The notes: generated from the letters alone by a model not told the origin. 64,000 nt of DNA from Burkholderia sp. WSM2232 (GCF_000472545.1 NZ_AWZV01000035.1:1-64000); one strand, 5' to 3'; shown: positions 35,888 through 45,465, numbered from the stretch's first letter. Numbers and translations are program-made.

Positions 35888-38332
35888 CTAGCGGCGCTGG
35901 TCCACGTCTTCGTCCAGCGCCATCCGGAAACCCACCACCCCCGGGTCTTCCGTTGGCGTGATCGTGAAGCCGCTCGCTTTGGCGAGCGCGATCATAGCGG
36001 TGTTCTCCCGCAGCGCCTCGCCGACGAGCCAGTGCGTGCCGCGCGCCCGCGCATAGCGGATGATGCGGTCCGTCAGCAGCCGCCCGAGCCGCCGGCCTTT
36101 CTGGTCCGAGCGAATGGCCACCGCGAACTCTGCCGTTTCGTTGTCGGGATCGGCAACCGCGCGCACCACGCCGAGGGTGCGCGGCACACCCTCTTCGCTC
36201 TGCACGGTCGCAATCAGCGCCATTTCGCGGTCATAGTCGATCTGCGTCATGCGCGCGAGCTGCGAGTGATCGAAGCTGCCCACGGCGCCGAAAAACCTCA
36301 GCCGCAAATCCTCCGGCGTCATCGCTTCGACGAAATCGTGGTGCGCCGCCTCGTCTTCCGGACGTATCGGCCGCACCGTGATGCGCAGACCCTGCCAGTC
36401 GAGCGTCTCCTCGAAGCAACGCGGATACGGCACAATCGCCAGCCGGCTGCGCGTCCGCGCAATGGCGAGCGTGGGATCGACTACCGTCACGTGATCGCGG
36501 TACACGCGTAGCGTAAGCCTCAGACCGACGATTTCGCCGACATCGCAAACGGCCTGTGACAGCGCAGTCAATGCAGCGAGCGCGGGCTCCGGCGCAACGA
36601 GGCGCGCATACGGCGAACGCGTGACGATGTCGCGAGCGAGCGTCGGGTTCAACGGCGGCAAGCCGTAGATGCGCAGCGGCTCGCCAACGCCGTCGGCCGA
36701 GGGCGCCGTGAAGCGGAACACCGGGCCGAAGTTGTCGTCGTCATGAAGCTCGACCGCGATGTCGACCACCGGCTTGTGCAGCGAGTCTGCATCGCTCTCG
36801 GCGCAGTCTCCCGGATCGCCTGCGGGCGCCTCGGCCTTGACGTCCGCTTTGGGATGCGCCGCCTCGATCTGTAGCCCGAAACGTCCCAGTAAGGCTGCCG
36901 CGGCTTCGCCCGTAAGTTGGCGCTCACCTGCCGCGAGCGCGGCACGCGCCTCTGTCTGCGCGGCGTCAATGGCGTCAGGCACTTCGGCCGGCAGGCCGTC
37001 GGGCGTCTGCATCAGCAGTTCGCGTCCCATCCGGTAGTCGACAAGACGCGCGAACGCGCGGGCGAGCCGCTGGGGCGTCGTGTGAACCGGAATGCCTTGC
37101 GCATGCAGCGCGTCGCGCGTCGCCGCATCGACGCCGCCGAAAAAGCATGCGAGCAGACCACGATACGCGAAGCGCTGATTCGCAATGAGCGCTTGCGCAA
37201 CCTCGCCGACCGGCGCGCCGTGCGTCGACGCGTGCACGACGAAAGCCGTGCCGGTGCCGCGATGTTCGGCCAGCAGTTTCAGCGCGGTGCCGAAATGCTC
37301 GGGACGCGCGTCGTCGCCGAGTTGCAACGGGTTGCCGCCCACCGCGCGCGGCAGCGCCTCGCGCAGCGCCTGCGATGCTTCCTGCGGCCACGGCGCGAGC
37401 GTCTCGCCCGCCGCTGCAAAGGCGTCGCGCGCCAACGTGGCGAGGCCGCGGTCGCTCGTGATGAGCGTAGCCGTCGCGCCGGCGGCGACGCGGCCCACGC
37501 CGAGCGTTTCGATTTCGTCGAGCAGATCGTCGAGCGCGTCCACCCGCACCATGCCCGCGCGCCGGAACGCAGCGGTGTAAAGCGCGTCTGCCGGATCGGC
37601 GCGCCCAGAGCGCAGCGCCAGCACCGGCTTGTTGCGCGCCGCCGCGCGTGCCGCCGACATGAATTTGCGCGCCGCGCGCACGCTGTCGAGCTCCAGCAGA
37701 ATCGCGCGCGTGCCGGGGTCGCTCGCCAGATAGTCGAGCACGTCGCCCGCGTCCACGTCTGCCTCTGCGCCCAATGCCACTGCGTGCGAGAACCCGAGGC
37801 CGCGCGCCTGCGCCCAGCCCAGCACCGCATTGGTCAGCGCGTTCGACTGTGACACCCAGGCGACGCCGCCCGCCTTCACCGTGCAGGACGGCGCGCCGAG
37901 CTGCGCGCGCAGCGCCGGCGTGACGACGCCCAGACTGCCCGGCCCGACGATTCGCAACAGATGCGGCCGCGCCGCCGCAAGCGCATGCCGCAACGCGAGC
38001 CGGTCGTCGTCGGAGCGCGCTTCGCCGATGATGATGGCCGCGCGCGTTCCCAAACCGCCCAGCTTGTGAATGATCGAGGGCCAGCTTGCGGGCGGCGTGC
38101 ATATCAGCGCGACGGTGGGCGCTTGCGGCAAGTCGCCCGTGTCGCCGATCACAGCGTGGCCGCCAAGCGTTTCGTACTTGGGATTGACGGGCCACAGCGG
38201 GCCCTCGAAGCCGCCTTCCAGCAAGCGCGTCCACACCATCGCGCCGGTGCTGCCGGGCCGCTCTGAAGCGCCGATCACAGCGACGGATCTGGGTCGGAAC
38301 AACGCGTCGAGATTGCGAACGGTCACAGGCAC
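35888..38332 (-). CDS. Pat-like acyl-CoA synthetase (NDP-forming)/GNAT acetyltransferase fusion
   Basis: An 814-residue fusion. In order: a CoA-binding domain (LFRPRSVAVIGASERPGSTG), a succinyl-CoA-ligase-like flavodoxin domain (RIVGPGSLGVVTPALRAQLG, VAWVSQSNALTNAVLGWA), an ATP-grasp-like region and a C-terminal GNAT domain (TPEDLRLRFFGAVGSF, AIRSDQKGRRLGRLL). Relatives such as Salmonella Pat acetylate lysines of enzymes like acetyl-CoA synthetase. The ATP-grasp part is eroded: after GRFGLQIEAAHP comes an acidic linker instead of the usual nucleotide-binding Lys and HKSD-type motif. The start is GTG at 38332. It stands alone. Confidence 0.87.
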   Translation of the reverse strand: MPVTVRNLDALFRPRSVAVIGASERPGSTGAMVWTRLLEGGFEGPLWPVNPKYETLGGHAVIGDTGDLPQAPTVALICTPPASWPSIIHKLGGLGTRAAIIIGEARSDDDRLALRHALAAARPHLLRIVGPGSLGVVTPALRAQLGAPSCTVKAGGVAWVSQSNALTNAVLGWAQARGLGFSHAVALGAEADVDAGDVLDYLASDPGTRAILLELDSVRAARKFMSAARAAARNKPVLALRSGRADPADALYTAAFRRAGMVRVDALDDLLDEIETLGVGRVAAGATATLITSDRGLATLARDAFAAAGETLAPWPQEASQALREALPRAVGGNPLQLGDDARPEHFGTALKLLAEHRGTGTAFVVHASTHGAPVGEVAQALIANQRFAYRGLLACFFGGVDAATRDALHAQGIPVHTTPQRLARAFARLVDYRMGRELLMQTPDGLPAEVPDAIDAAQTEARAALAAGERQLTGEAAAALLGRFGLQIEAAHPKADVKAEAPAGDPGDCAESDADSLHKPVVDIAVELHDDDNFGPVFRFTAPSADGVGEPLRIYGLPPLNPTLARDIVTRSPYARLVAPEPALAALTALSQAVCDVGEIVGLRLTLRVYRDHVTVVDPTLAIARTRSRLAIVPYPRCFEETLDWQGLRITVRPIRPEDEAAHHDFVEAMTPEDLRLRFFGAVGSFDHSQLARMTQIDYDREMALIATVQSEEGVPRTLGVVRAVADPDNETAEFAVAIRSDQKGRRLGRLLTDRIIRYARARGTHWLVGEALRENTAMIALAKASGFTITPTEDPGVVGFRMALDEDVDQRR

Positions 38333-38649
38333 TCCGCGAATAAAGGGCGCGCCGCTCGGTTGTCGGCGCGCGCGTCTTCGTCAGGATAGGCGAAGTGACG
38401 CAAACGCGCGGCGCTTCCGGAATATCCTGCTGACATGACTGTGGAGGAGCCGGCGGACGGCAGCCTCGCCCAGTTCCTGGACGTGCAAGTAAGCGGCCCG
38501 CCCGGCTACTGGCTCGACGTCGGGTCGCAGCACGCCGGGATCAAGTACGTGGCGGGTTTTGCTGACCGGCTGCGGGAGGAAGTACTGGAAATGCTGACGA
38601 GGCGCAAACCGTCGGAGCCGGCAATGCGGCGGCAGCAATCCGCAATGAA
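38333..38649. other. Intergenic stretch with one doubtful short frame
   Basis: About 320 bp between the Pat-like gene and the prfC terminator. A plus-strand frame starts at 38435 (MTVEEPADGSLAQFLD), but it has no good ribosome-binding site and runs through the terminator into prfC in antisense. I do not call it a gene, although its first 60 codons look fairly protein-like. Confidence 0.5.
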
Positions 38650-38684
38650 AAAGCCGCGTGTGCATGACTGCACTACGCGGCTTT
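38650..38684 (-). terminator. Terminator of prfC
   Basis: AAAGCCGCGT (38650-38659) pairs with ACGCGGCTTT (38675-38684). On the minus strand the stem is followed by TTTTT, and the loop contains a TGCA-type inner dyad. It lies just past the release-factor stop codon. Confidence 0.9.
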
Positions 38685-38727
38685 GTCTTGTTGCAAGCGC
38701 GCCTGCGGCGTGCGGGCTCCGTGCCGG

Positions 38728-40329
38728 TTACATCGCCTTCTTGAACGGCGCGCCGGAGTGCTCGCGCAACTCGTTGAAGACAATTTTCGGCCACGCCTTT
38801 TGCGCGACCTCGATCTCCGACACGTGCGACGCGAGGTACGTCGGCGCGTCCGATGCGTCGAGCGCAATTCGCGCGGCGTATGAATCCGTGAAGCGGCGCA
38901 ATTCTGCCGGGTCGTCGCAGGTTACCCAGCGCGACATGCGGTAACGCGCCGGCGCCATGCGCACGTCGACCTTGTACTCGGTCGAAAGACGGTGCGACAC
39001 CACTTCGAACTGCAGTTGGCCGACCGCGCCGAGAATCATCAAACCGCCCACTTCCGGACGGAACACCTGAATCGCGCCTTCTTCGCCGAGTTGCTTCAAT
39101 GCTTCGCCGAGTTGCTTGGCGCGCATGGGGTCGACCACTTCGACCGTCTGGAAAATTTCCGGCGCGAAAAACGGCAGACCGACGAATTGCAGCGCTTCGC
39201 CTTCGGTCAGCGTGTCGCCGAGACTCAGCGTGCCGTGATTCGGAATCCCGATAATGTCGCCCGGATACGCCTCGCTCACCGTCTCGCGCCGCTGGGACAG
39301 AAACGTCACGACGTTATTGGCGCGGAAGGTCTTGTTCGAACGCGTCACCTTCACCGCCATGCCACGCTCGAAACGGCCCGAGCAGACGCGAATGAACGCC
39401 ACGCGGTCGCGGTGCGCCAGGTCCATGTTCGCCTGAACCTTGAAGACGACGCCGGTAAACTTCGGCTCGTCGGGCATCACCGGACGCTGCACGGTCATGC
39501 GCATCGACGGCGGCGGCGCCAGATCCACGAGCGCGTCGAGAATTTCCTTCACGCCGAAGTTGTTGATCGCGGAGCCGAACAGCACCGGCGACTGCTGGCC
39601 GGCGAGAAACTGCTCGCGGTCGAAGTCAGGCGTGGCGCCGGTAATCAGGTCGATTTCTTCCTTGGCCTTGACCCAGGCGTGGCCGAAGCGGCGTTCGCCT
39701 TCTTCGTCGCTCAAAGCCTGCAACGTTTCCACTTCGCCGCCTGCCTTGTCCTGGCCGGCGCGGAACAGGCGCACCTGGTCGCGCTGAATGTCGTAGACGC
39801 CCTGGAAATCCTTGCCCATGCCGATCGGCCACGTGAACGGCACCGCCGCGACGCCCAGGTGTTGCTCGATCTCGTCGAGCAGTTCGAGCGGCTCGCGCAC
39901 TTCGCGGTCGAGCTTGTTGATGAAGGTGACGATGGGCGTCTTGCGGCTGCGGCAGACTTCGAGCAGCTTCAGCGTCTGCGCTTCGACACCGTTCGCGCCG
40001 TCGATCACCATCACGGCGGCATCCACCGCCGTCAGCACGCGGTAGGTGTCTTCGGAGAAGTCTTCGTGGCCCGGCGTGTCGAGCAGATTGATGACCGCAT
40101 CGCCGTACTCGAACTGCATCACCGAACTCGCAACGGAAATGCCGCGCTGCTTTTCGATTTCCATCCAGTCGGACGTCGCGTAGCGATTGCTCTTGCGGCC
40201 CTTCACGGTGCCGGCGATCTGGATCGCGCCCGAGAACAGCAGCAGCTTTTCGGTCAGCGTGGTTTTACCCGCGTCCGGGTGGGAAATGACCGCGAACGTG
40301 CGGCGGCGTTTGAGTTCGGAGACTGACAT
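38728..40329 (-). CDS. prfC: Peptide chain release factor 3
   Basis: A 533-residue translational GTPase of full family length. It shows the P-loop SHPDAGKTTLTEKLL, the GTVKGRK switch region, DTPGHEDFSEDTYR and NKLDRE, then RF3 domains II and III (GALMIL-like GGLMILGAVGQLQFEVVSHRL). It recycles RF1/RF2 from the ribosome after termination. It is a single gene with its own terminator. Confidence 0.97.
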   Translation of the reverse strand: MSVSELKRRRTFAVISHPDAGKTTLTEKLLLFSGAIQIAGTVKGRKSNRYATSDWMEIEKQRGISVASSVMQFEYGDAVINLLDTPGHEDFSEDTYRVLTAVDAAVMVIDGANGVEAQTLKLLEVCRSRKTPIVTFINKLDREVREPLELLDEIEQHLGVAAVPFTWPIGMGKDFQGVYDIQRDQVRLFRAGQDKAGGEVETLQALSDEEGERRFGHAWVKAKEEIDLITGATPDFDREQFLAGQQSPVLFGSAINNFGVKEILDALVDLAPPPSMRMTVQRPVMPDEPKFTGVVFKVQANMDLAHRDRVAFIRVCSGRFERGMAVKVTRSNKTFRANNVVTFLSQRRETVSEAYPGDIIGIPNHGTLSLGDTLTEGEALQFVGLPFFAPEIFQTVEVVDPMRAKQLGEALKQLGEEGAIQVFRPEVGGLMILGAVGQLQFEVVSHRLSTEYKVDVRMAPARYRMSRWVTCDDPAELRRFTDSYAARIALDASDAPTYLASHVSEIEVAQKAWPKIVFNELREHSGAPFKKAM

Positions 40330-41224
40330 CGGGTCTGGCGGTCACAGATAGGGGTTCGGCGGTCCGGAAGCGAATGGCCTCCGGGCTGCCGCGCGTGGCG
40401 CGGCGGCGTCGAGCTGCGCGACTCGGGTCGGGAACCCGCATCACAATGGCAACCGGGCCGCGTCGGAAAACAGGTCGGGAACGAGCGTTCGACAATACGG
40501 ATAATCGCCAGCGCAGAACAGCGCAGGGAACGAATGATACACGCCGGGAGCGCGGACGTGGGAAAGCCGCCGACGCGGGGGCGGCGCACCTAAGGCTCTG
40601 CCGTGGCGTGAAATGCGATGACGGGTGGTGGCATCCAGCGCCTGGCACTGCCTCGCGAAGAGTTTTGATACTGGATACGAGGCGAACTCAACTCCGGATT
40701 TCTCCACACGGGCACAAAGACGCAGGGGCCGGGCAAGCGCGACGCATGCAAAGGTGAGCGTTTTCGGGACTCGGCGCGTCAAATGTGTGTAGCACAGCGA
40801 AAGGTGAGCACGGCCGAGGCGCTTCTCGCACCTGCACGACGCCGTGGTCCGCTGCGGGCGCATGTCTTGAAGCGATGACTTGCGCGTCGGCGAGCCCTGT
40901 CCGATTCTTCGTACAGCCTGGGAATGCCCGCCAGCAAAGGCTGGCGCGGCTGAGCGGCGCATTGGTGAGACGCATAGACTCTGATGGGCTCACCACACTT
41001 GGGGTGCGGGCAGCGTCGAAGCCAGGTTCACCGAAGCAAACTGGGACGTCGACGCAACGACGCTTCGCTTTTAGGCAATCAGTGCCGACTGCTTCGAAAG
41101 GTGAGCGTTTTCGGGAACTGCTGAGCGGTGCGAAAAGAACCGCTCACAGCATCACCGTTTATGAGCTTCCCGTGACGCGGCGCGCAAGTGCAAGCGCATG
41201 CGTACGAAGGCGCACCGCCCCACC
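40330..41224. other. Long intergenic region with short dispersed repeats
   Basis: About 895 bp without a convincing gene. The 20-mer AAAGGTGAGCGTTTTCGGGA occurs at 40750-40769 and again at 41097-41116, with a 10-bp partial copy at 40800-40809. TGAGCGGT/ACCGCTCA (41122-41129, 41139-41146) form a hairpin beside the second copy. Open frames on both strands look like by-products of high GC. Confidence 0.6.
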
Positions 41225-41515
41225 CTACGCTTCAATCAGAAAACGATCGCGATTCTTGCCGGCAAGCCAGGCCGGCGAGCGGCCACGGCCGCTCCAGGTC
41301 TCGCCGGTTTTAGGATTGCGATACTTGGCGACCGCGGCGCCTTTACGCGCCGCCGGGCGAGTTTTCGCAAAACCGAGTTCCTCGGCGGTTAGATCGTATT
41401 CGGCAATCTTCTGCCTGATGTCGGCGATCGCCTGCGCGATCTCCTTTTCGCGGGCCGCCGCCACCTCTTTGTGAAGCTTTTCCAACTGAGCGGTCAACTG
41501 CTTGTATGAGGCCAT
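41225..41515 (-). CDS. H-NS family nucleoid protein
   Basis: A 96-residue H-NS/BprA-like protein. The N-terminal coiled coil MASYKQLTAQLEKLHKEVAAAREKEIAQAIADIR provides oligomerisation. The C-terminal DNA-binding domain contains YRNPKTGETWSGRGRSPAWLAG, the H-NS core motif. It should bridge and silence AT-rich DNA. Neighbouring AT-richer gaps (43.1-43.6 kb and the 34.15-kb operator) are the kind of targets it would bind, but no link is shown. Confidence 0.95.
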   Translation of the reverse strand: MASYKQLTAQLEKLHKEVAAAREKEIAQAIADIRQKIAEYDLTAEELGFAKTRPAARKGAAVAKYRNPKTGETWSGRGRSPAWLAGKNRDRFLIEA

Positions 41516-41644
41516 GACAGATGCTCCGAATGATTGTGGCGAACCGAACTGCGGACGCTACCAGACAAATAAAACGCCGGATAGACAGCCTGTCAAAGTG
41601 CGACGCCTGAAAGAACAGCAGCGAGGCCGACGACACGCGCGCAT

Positions 41645-42844
41645 TCAATCGTCGATTGCATCGTACACGCGGCGCTCGAAGTCGACTGCCATGGGAAACG
41701 GCTCGATTGAGCGGCGCTGGATCAGCATGAGTCCGATCACATCTTCCACCGGATCGGCAAACCAGCTTGTGCCGAAGGCACCGGGCCAGCCGAACGAGCC
41801 TACCGAGCGATAGCCCTGCGGCAACTGCTGCGCCGGGTCGTCGACGATGGAGAGGCCCAGGCCGAACCCCTGTCCCGCCCACATCACATGACCGAAAGCC
41901 GGCAGGCGCCGCTGGTCACGCGTCAGGAAGTTCGAGCGCATCAAATCGACCGAGCGATGCGACAGCAGGCGCGTGTCCCCGACGCGTCCCCGCCGCAACA
42001 GCAGCTGCGCGAACTGCAGGTAGTCCTCTGCAGTGGAAACGAGCCCGCCGCCGCCGCTCTGAAAACGCGCCGGATTCGCCCAACGGCTCGACGACGCGTG
42101 ATCCTCCACCACGCGCCGCCGCGTGCCGGCATCCACGCCATACGCCGTGGCTAGCCGCGCGAGCTGCGGCTCGGGCACCCAGAATGCGGCGTCGCGCATG
42201 CCGAGCGGCTCGAAGATCCGCGTGCGGAAAAATTCGCCCAACGACATGCCGGACACTCTCGTGATCAGCGCGCCCAGCACGTCGGTGGCAATGCCGTAGT
42301 GCCAGCGCGAGCCAGGCTGAAACATCAACGGCAATTCGGCGATGCGCGCGAGCCAGGCGTCAACATCGCCGTGCGAGTCAAGGCCGTTGAAAGCGGCCGC
42401 GTACGCTTGCGCGAGCGGCCCCGTCGCGGTGAAGTGATAAGCGAAGCCGGCGCGGTGCGTGAGCAGGTCGAGCACGGTGAGCGGCGTTCGCACCGCATCG
42501 GTTTCGTCGAGCGGGCCGCCGGGGTCGCGCAACACGCGCGGTGCGGCGAGCTCCGGCAGCCACTGCGCGATCGGCGTGTCGAGCGCGAGCCGGTCTTCCT
42601 CCACCAGCATCAGGATGGCGGCGCTCGTCACCGGCTTGGTCATCGACGCAATGCGAAACAGCGTGTCACGCTCCATCGGCAACTGCCCCGCCTCGTCGCG
42701 CAGGCCGAGCGCCTCGAAGTAGCCGGTTGCGCCGCGCCGCCACACGAGCGCCACCACGCCGGACACATCGCCCCGCTGCACGTAGTCCTGCAAAGTCCTC
42801 GTCAGGGCCGCGAGCCGGGCCGATGAAAATCCCGCTACTTGCAT
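41645..42844 (-). CDS. Class-C beta-lactamase-fold serine hydrolase (EstB-like)
   Basis: A 399-residue protein with the nucleophile motif S67-M-T-K70 in FRIASMTKPVTSAAILMLVE, the Tyr motif in PGSRWHYGIATDVLGALI, and RAGFAYHFTATGPLAQAY and FSIVD/GLGLSIVDDP-type later segments. It is closest in style to the EstB esterases of Burkholderia rather than to true beta-lactamases. It lacks a signal peptide, so it is probably a cytosolic esterase. Confidence 0.87.
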   Translation of the reverse strand: MQVAGFSSARLAALTRTLQDYVQRGDVSGVVALVWRRGATGYFEALGLRDEAGQLPMERDTLFRIASMTKPVTSAAILMLVEEDRLALDTPIAQWLPELAAPRVLRDPGGPLDETDAVRTPLTVLDLLTHRAGFAYHFTATGPLAQAYAAAFNGLDSHGDVDAWLARIAELPLMFQPGSRWHYGIATDVLGALITRVSGMSLGEFFRTRIFEPLGMRDAAFWVPEPQLARLATAYGVDAGTRRRVVEDHASSSRWANPARFQSGGGGLVSTAEDYLQFAQLLLRRGRVGDTRLLSHRSVDLMRSNFLTRDQRRLPAFGHVMWAGQGFGLGLSIVDDPAQQLPQGYRSVGSFGWPGAFGTSWFADPVEDVIGLMLIQRRSIEPFPMAVDFERRVYDAIDD

Positions 42845-42907
42845 GTCGATGCGTGTCCCGGCGTGGCGTAGTCGATGGAAGTGATAAAGCAGTGGCCCCC
42901 GCCCGCG

Positions 42908-43111
42908 TCAGTCTTTCTGCCTCTCTTCAAGAGCCGCCAGCGCCGCATTCAAACGCTTGATGCGATTGACCTGCGTCGGCATACGAACCGCACCGGAAAC
43001 GGAATCGATTCGATTGCGCCAATACGACAGCGGTATACGGTCTTCAGCTGAAATGTGCGAAATGACGTGTTCGAGATGTTGGATGTCTTTTTCGAGTTGG
43101 TGGTGATTCAT
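42908..43111 (-). CDS. Small 67-residue protein, function unknown
   Basis: It begins MNHHQLEKDIQHLEHVISHI and ends ALAALEERQKD; predicted mostly helical with a central IPLSYWRNRIDSV segment. GGGGAAAAGA precedes the ATG directly. No family is recognised by eye; similar short helical proteins are common in Burkholderiaceae genomes. The longer in-frame extension lies in AT-richer non-coding DNA and is rejected. Confidence 0.65.
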   Translation of the reverse strand: MNHHQLEKDIQHLEHVISHISAEDRIPLSYWRNRIDSVSGAVRMPTQVNRIKRLNAALAALEERQKD

Positions 43112-43639
43112 TCTTTTCCCCGGAATACTCGTTGACTTAATTCGAAACGCAACCTGTTGCACTGGTCGTGCCGTTCTTACCCGACGGTTTTTTCGATCGG
43201 AAAGTTCTTCCCGCTTCTGCCGGCGGCCTCGGCTATCCGGCAAAAGCTGCTGATCGCATGCGCTACCGAACCTGTGAAAAAAGAATACTGCTGCGGGATT
43301 TCACGTTCCGTTGCCTGGCGCACCGACTTCACTCCAGTGCGGAAAAATACCGTGACTTTTTATCGCTGTCGATCCGTTTGGAATAAATCGCGTAACATCG
43401 CTCTAATATGCAATTCGCATAGTCGTGCTATTCGCCGTCAGAGCGCATTAGACGCACATATTTATGACGCTGCTGCACTTATCGGAATTGCGGCTGTCGG
43501 CGCCAATGATGAGGCGCATAGGGCGCGAGTCGAGTCGAAATTCCCGTCGAAGCCGCGATTAAAACCGAAAGCGGGCGCTTTGCCGTCGAAAAGACAGCGG
43601 CTGTCGGGGCGGCGCGCAGGACGCAGCGCGCCGGCTGAC
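43112..43639. other. AT-richer gap without a gene
   Basis: About 530 bp with clearly lower GC than its surroundings, including TTTTTCGATCGGAAAG-like and AATATGCAATTCGCATAG-like stretches. No frame in it looks like a protein and I see no mobile-element ends. It contains the upstream region of the 67-residue gene. Confidence 0.6.
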
Positions 43640-43900
43640 TCATTTGGCCCGGCAGGCGTAGATCAGGCTAAGCGTGCCGTTGCTCGTGGAGCGGCGCACC
43701 GTGTCGAATGCGCCGCCGCAGCTTGCGGCGGCCTGCTGCGCGCAGGAGTCGGAACCTGCGGGACATTCGACGAGCGTAGTCGGACGGCCATCCGACAGAA
43801 AGAGCGGCGCGCTGCTGCCGCAGCCGGCCAGCGTGACGCAGCCCGCGACCACCAGCATGGCGTAGGCACGGCGCGCAAGCAAAGAGAAGCTCCGGTTCAT
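43640..43900 (-). CDS. Small lipoprotein, function unknown
   Basis: An 86-residue protein with a signal sequence and lipobox (VTLAGCGSS, Cys near residue 27). The mature part is about 60 residues with four further Cys (ECPAGSDSCAQQAAASCGG, IYACRAK), which could form disulfides in the periplasm. It sits 90 bp upstream of the sigma54 regulator's stop, co-directional with it. No function known. Confidence 0.75.
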   Translation of the reverse strand: MNRSFSLLARRAYAMLVVAGCVTLAGCGSSAPLFLSDGRPTTLVECPAGSDSCAQQAAASCGGAFDTVRRSTSNGTLSLIYACRAK

Positions 43901-43989
43901 GTGAAACCCCGATCACGTCTTGTTTTTCGATCACGCGATTGTGCCACGCGACTCTTACACTGCGTGCCCCCGCGGCAGAGCGGGTTCGC

Positions 43990-45465
43990 TCAAACCTCGA
44001 TGCCGTGCGCCGCGATCTTCTTGTAGAGCGTCGCCCGCCCCATGCCGATTTGCGCGGCGGTCTCGATCACACGGCCGCCGTTCGCGCGCAGCGCATCGCT
44101 CAAGAAGCGTTTTTCGAACGCCGCCATTGCGTCGCTCCAAGACAGCGGCTGCGCGGCTGTATCGGTGGCAGCGGCCGCCGGCGGCTTGCCGCCCGACGCG
44201 GGAAGCTGCGCGCCGAGCCCGCCGCTCGCCTGCCCCGAACCGATGAAGGGCGCGAGCGCGCGCGCGTCGATGCGCTCGCTGTCCGACAGCATGACGGCGC
44301 GCTCCAGCGTATTGCGCAATTCCCGCACGTTGCCGGGCCACGCATAGGAGCACAGCAGGCGCAATGCGTCGTCCTGCAATTCGTAGTGGCTGCCACTGCG
44401 TGTCTGACTCGACAGATCCTCGAGCATGGCATACGCAAGCGCCTCGATGTCGGACGCGCGCTCGCGCAACGGGGGCGCGTGGAGGGTCAGCACGTTCAGG
44501 CGGTAGAACAGATCCGCGCGAAAGCGTCCCGCCGCGACGAGCGCGGGCAGATCCGCCGAAGTCGCGGCGATGATCCGCACATCCGCGCGCACGATCCGGT
44601 TCGAGCCGAGCGGCTCGAACTCCTTGTCCTGCAACACGCGCAACAGCTTGCCCTGCAAAGGCAACGGCATATCGCCGATCTCGTCGAGAAAGAGCGTGCC
44701 GCCGTTCGCCAGTTCGAACTTGCCGACGCGCCCCTTGCGGTCCGCGCCCGTGTACGCGCCAGGCGCAGCGCCGAAGAACTCGACTTCCAGCAGCGTGTCC
44801 GGAATCGCCGCCACGTTCACCGTTACGAGCGGCTGGTTCGCGCGTGCCGAGCCGCCGTGAATCGCGTGCGCGAGCAGTTCTTTGCCCGTGCCGGTTTCGC
44901 CGAGCAGAAGCACCGGCGATTCCAGCTGTGCGGCGCGGCGCGCCTGGCGCTTCACCTCCAGGCTCGCCGCGCTGGTGCCGACAAAGCTGCCGAACGTGTA
45001 TTTGGCCCGCCGGGCCTGCGCGAGCGACTGACGCGTCGCGATCAATTCTTCCTGCACGCGTGAGTAATGCGAAAAGAGCGGCGTGAGCGCCTTCAGTTCG
45101 TCGAACAGCGCGAAACCGACTGCGCCGACCGTCTCGCCGGAATCGTCCTTCAATGGCAGTCGCGTGACGACGAGTGGCTCTCGGTCCGTCTCCAGAATGT
45201 CGAGCAGGATCGGCTTGCCGGTCTTCACGACCTCGCGCATCAGGCTGTTGGGAATGACCGCTTCGCAGTCGCGGCCGATGGCCTGCTGCGGGTCGGCAAA
45301 ACCAAAGCGCGCCGCGTAGCGCTTGTTGATCCAGACGACGCGCGCTTCGGCGTCGACAATAAAGGTGCCTTCGCTGAAGTTTTCGAAAGTGCGAAAAAGC
45401 GAGTCCATTGCGCGGCGGAGCACGTCGCTATAGGTGGCGGGAAGTCCCGCCCAGTCGTTCATCAT
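43990..45465 (-). CDS. PAS-domain sigma54-dependent activator
   Basis: A 491-residue enhancer-binding protein. A PAS domain covers about residues 25-130 (FENFSEGTFIVDAEARVVWINKRYAARFG). The AAA+ domain has Walker A GETGTGKELLAHAIH, the sigma54-contact loop GAYTGADRKG (a GAFTGA variant) and FLDEIGDMPL. A Fis-type helix-turn-helix closes the protein (RVIETAAQIGMGRATLYKKI). The PAS domain probably senses a small molecule. It is divergent from a GntP permease gene that carries a candidate -24/-12 promoter, so that gene pair is the likely target. Confidence 0.93.
   Translation of the reverse strand: MMNDWAGLPATYSDVLRRAMDSLFRTFENFSEGTFIVDAEARVVWINKRYAARFGFADPQQAIGRDCEAVIPNSLMREVVKTGKPILLDILETDREPLVVTRLPLKDDSGETVGAVGFALFDELKALTPLFSHYSRVQEELIATRQSLAQARRAKYTFGSFVGTSAASLEVKRQARRAAQLESPVLLLGETGTGKELLAHAIHGGSARANQPLVTVNVAAIPDTLLEVEFFGAAPGAYTGADRKGRVGKFELANGGTLFLDEIGDMPLPLQGKLLRVLQDKEFEPLGSNRIVRADVRIIAATSADLPALVAAGRFRADLFYRLNVLTLHAPPLRERASDIEALAYAMLEDLSSQTRSGSHYELQDDALRLLCSYAWPGNVRELRNTLERAVMLSDSERIDARALAPFIGSGQASGGLGAQLPASGGKPPAAAATDTAAQPLSWSDAMAAFEKRFLSDALRANGGRVIETAAQIGMGRATLYKKIAAHGIEV

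Noticed and set aside
38435..38944. Plus-strand gene between the Pat-like gene and prfC
   Set aside because: It crosses the prfC terminator and more than 200 bp of prfC in antisense and lacks a ribosome-binding site. Its first 60 codons look only mildly protein-like.
40785..41474. Plus-strand 229-codon frame near H-NS
   Set aside because: It overlaps the H-NS gene in antisense, contains the dispersed repeats and has an Arg/Ala/Ser-biased composition typical of a high-GC shadow frame.
43157..44026. Plus-strand gene in the AT-richer gap
   Set aside because: It runs antisense through the small lipoprotein gene and into the sigma54 regulator, and shows no domain or ribosome-binding site.
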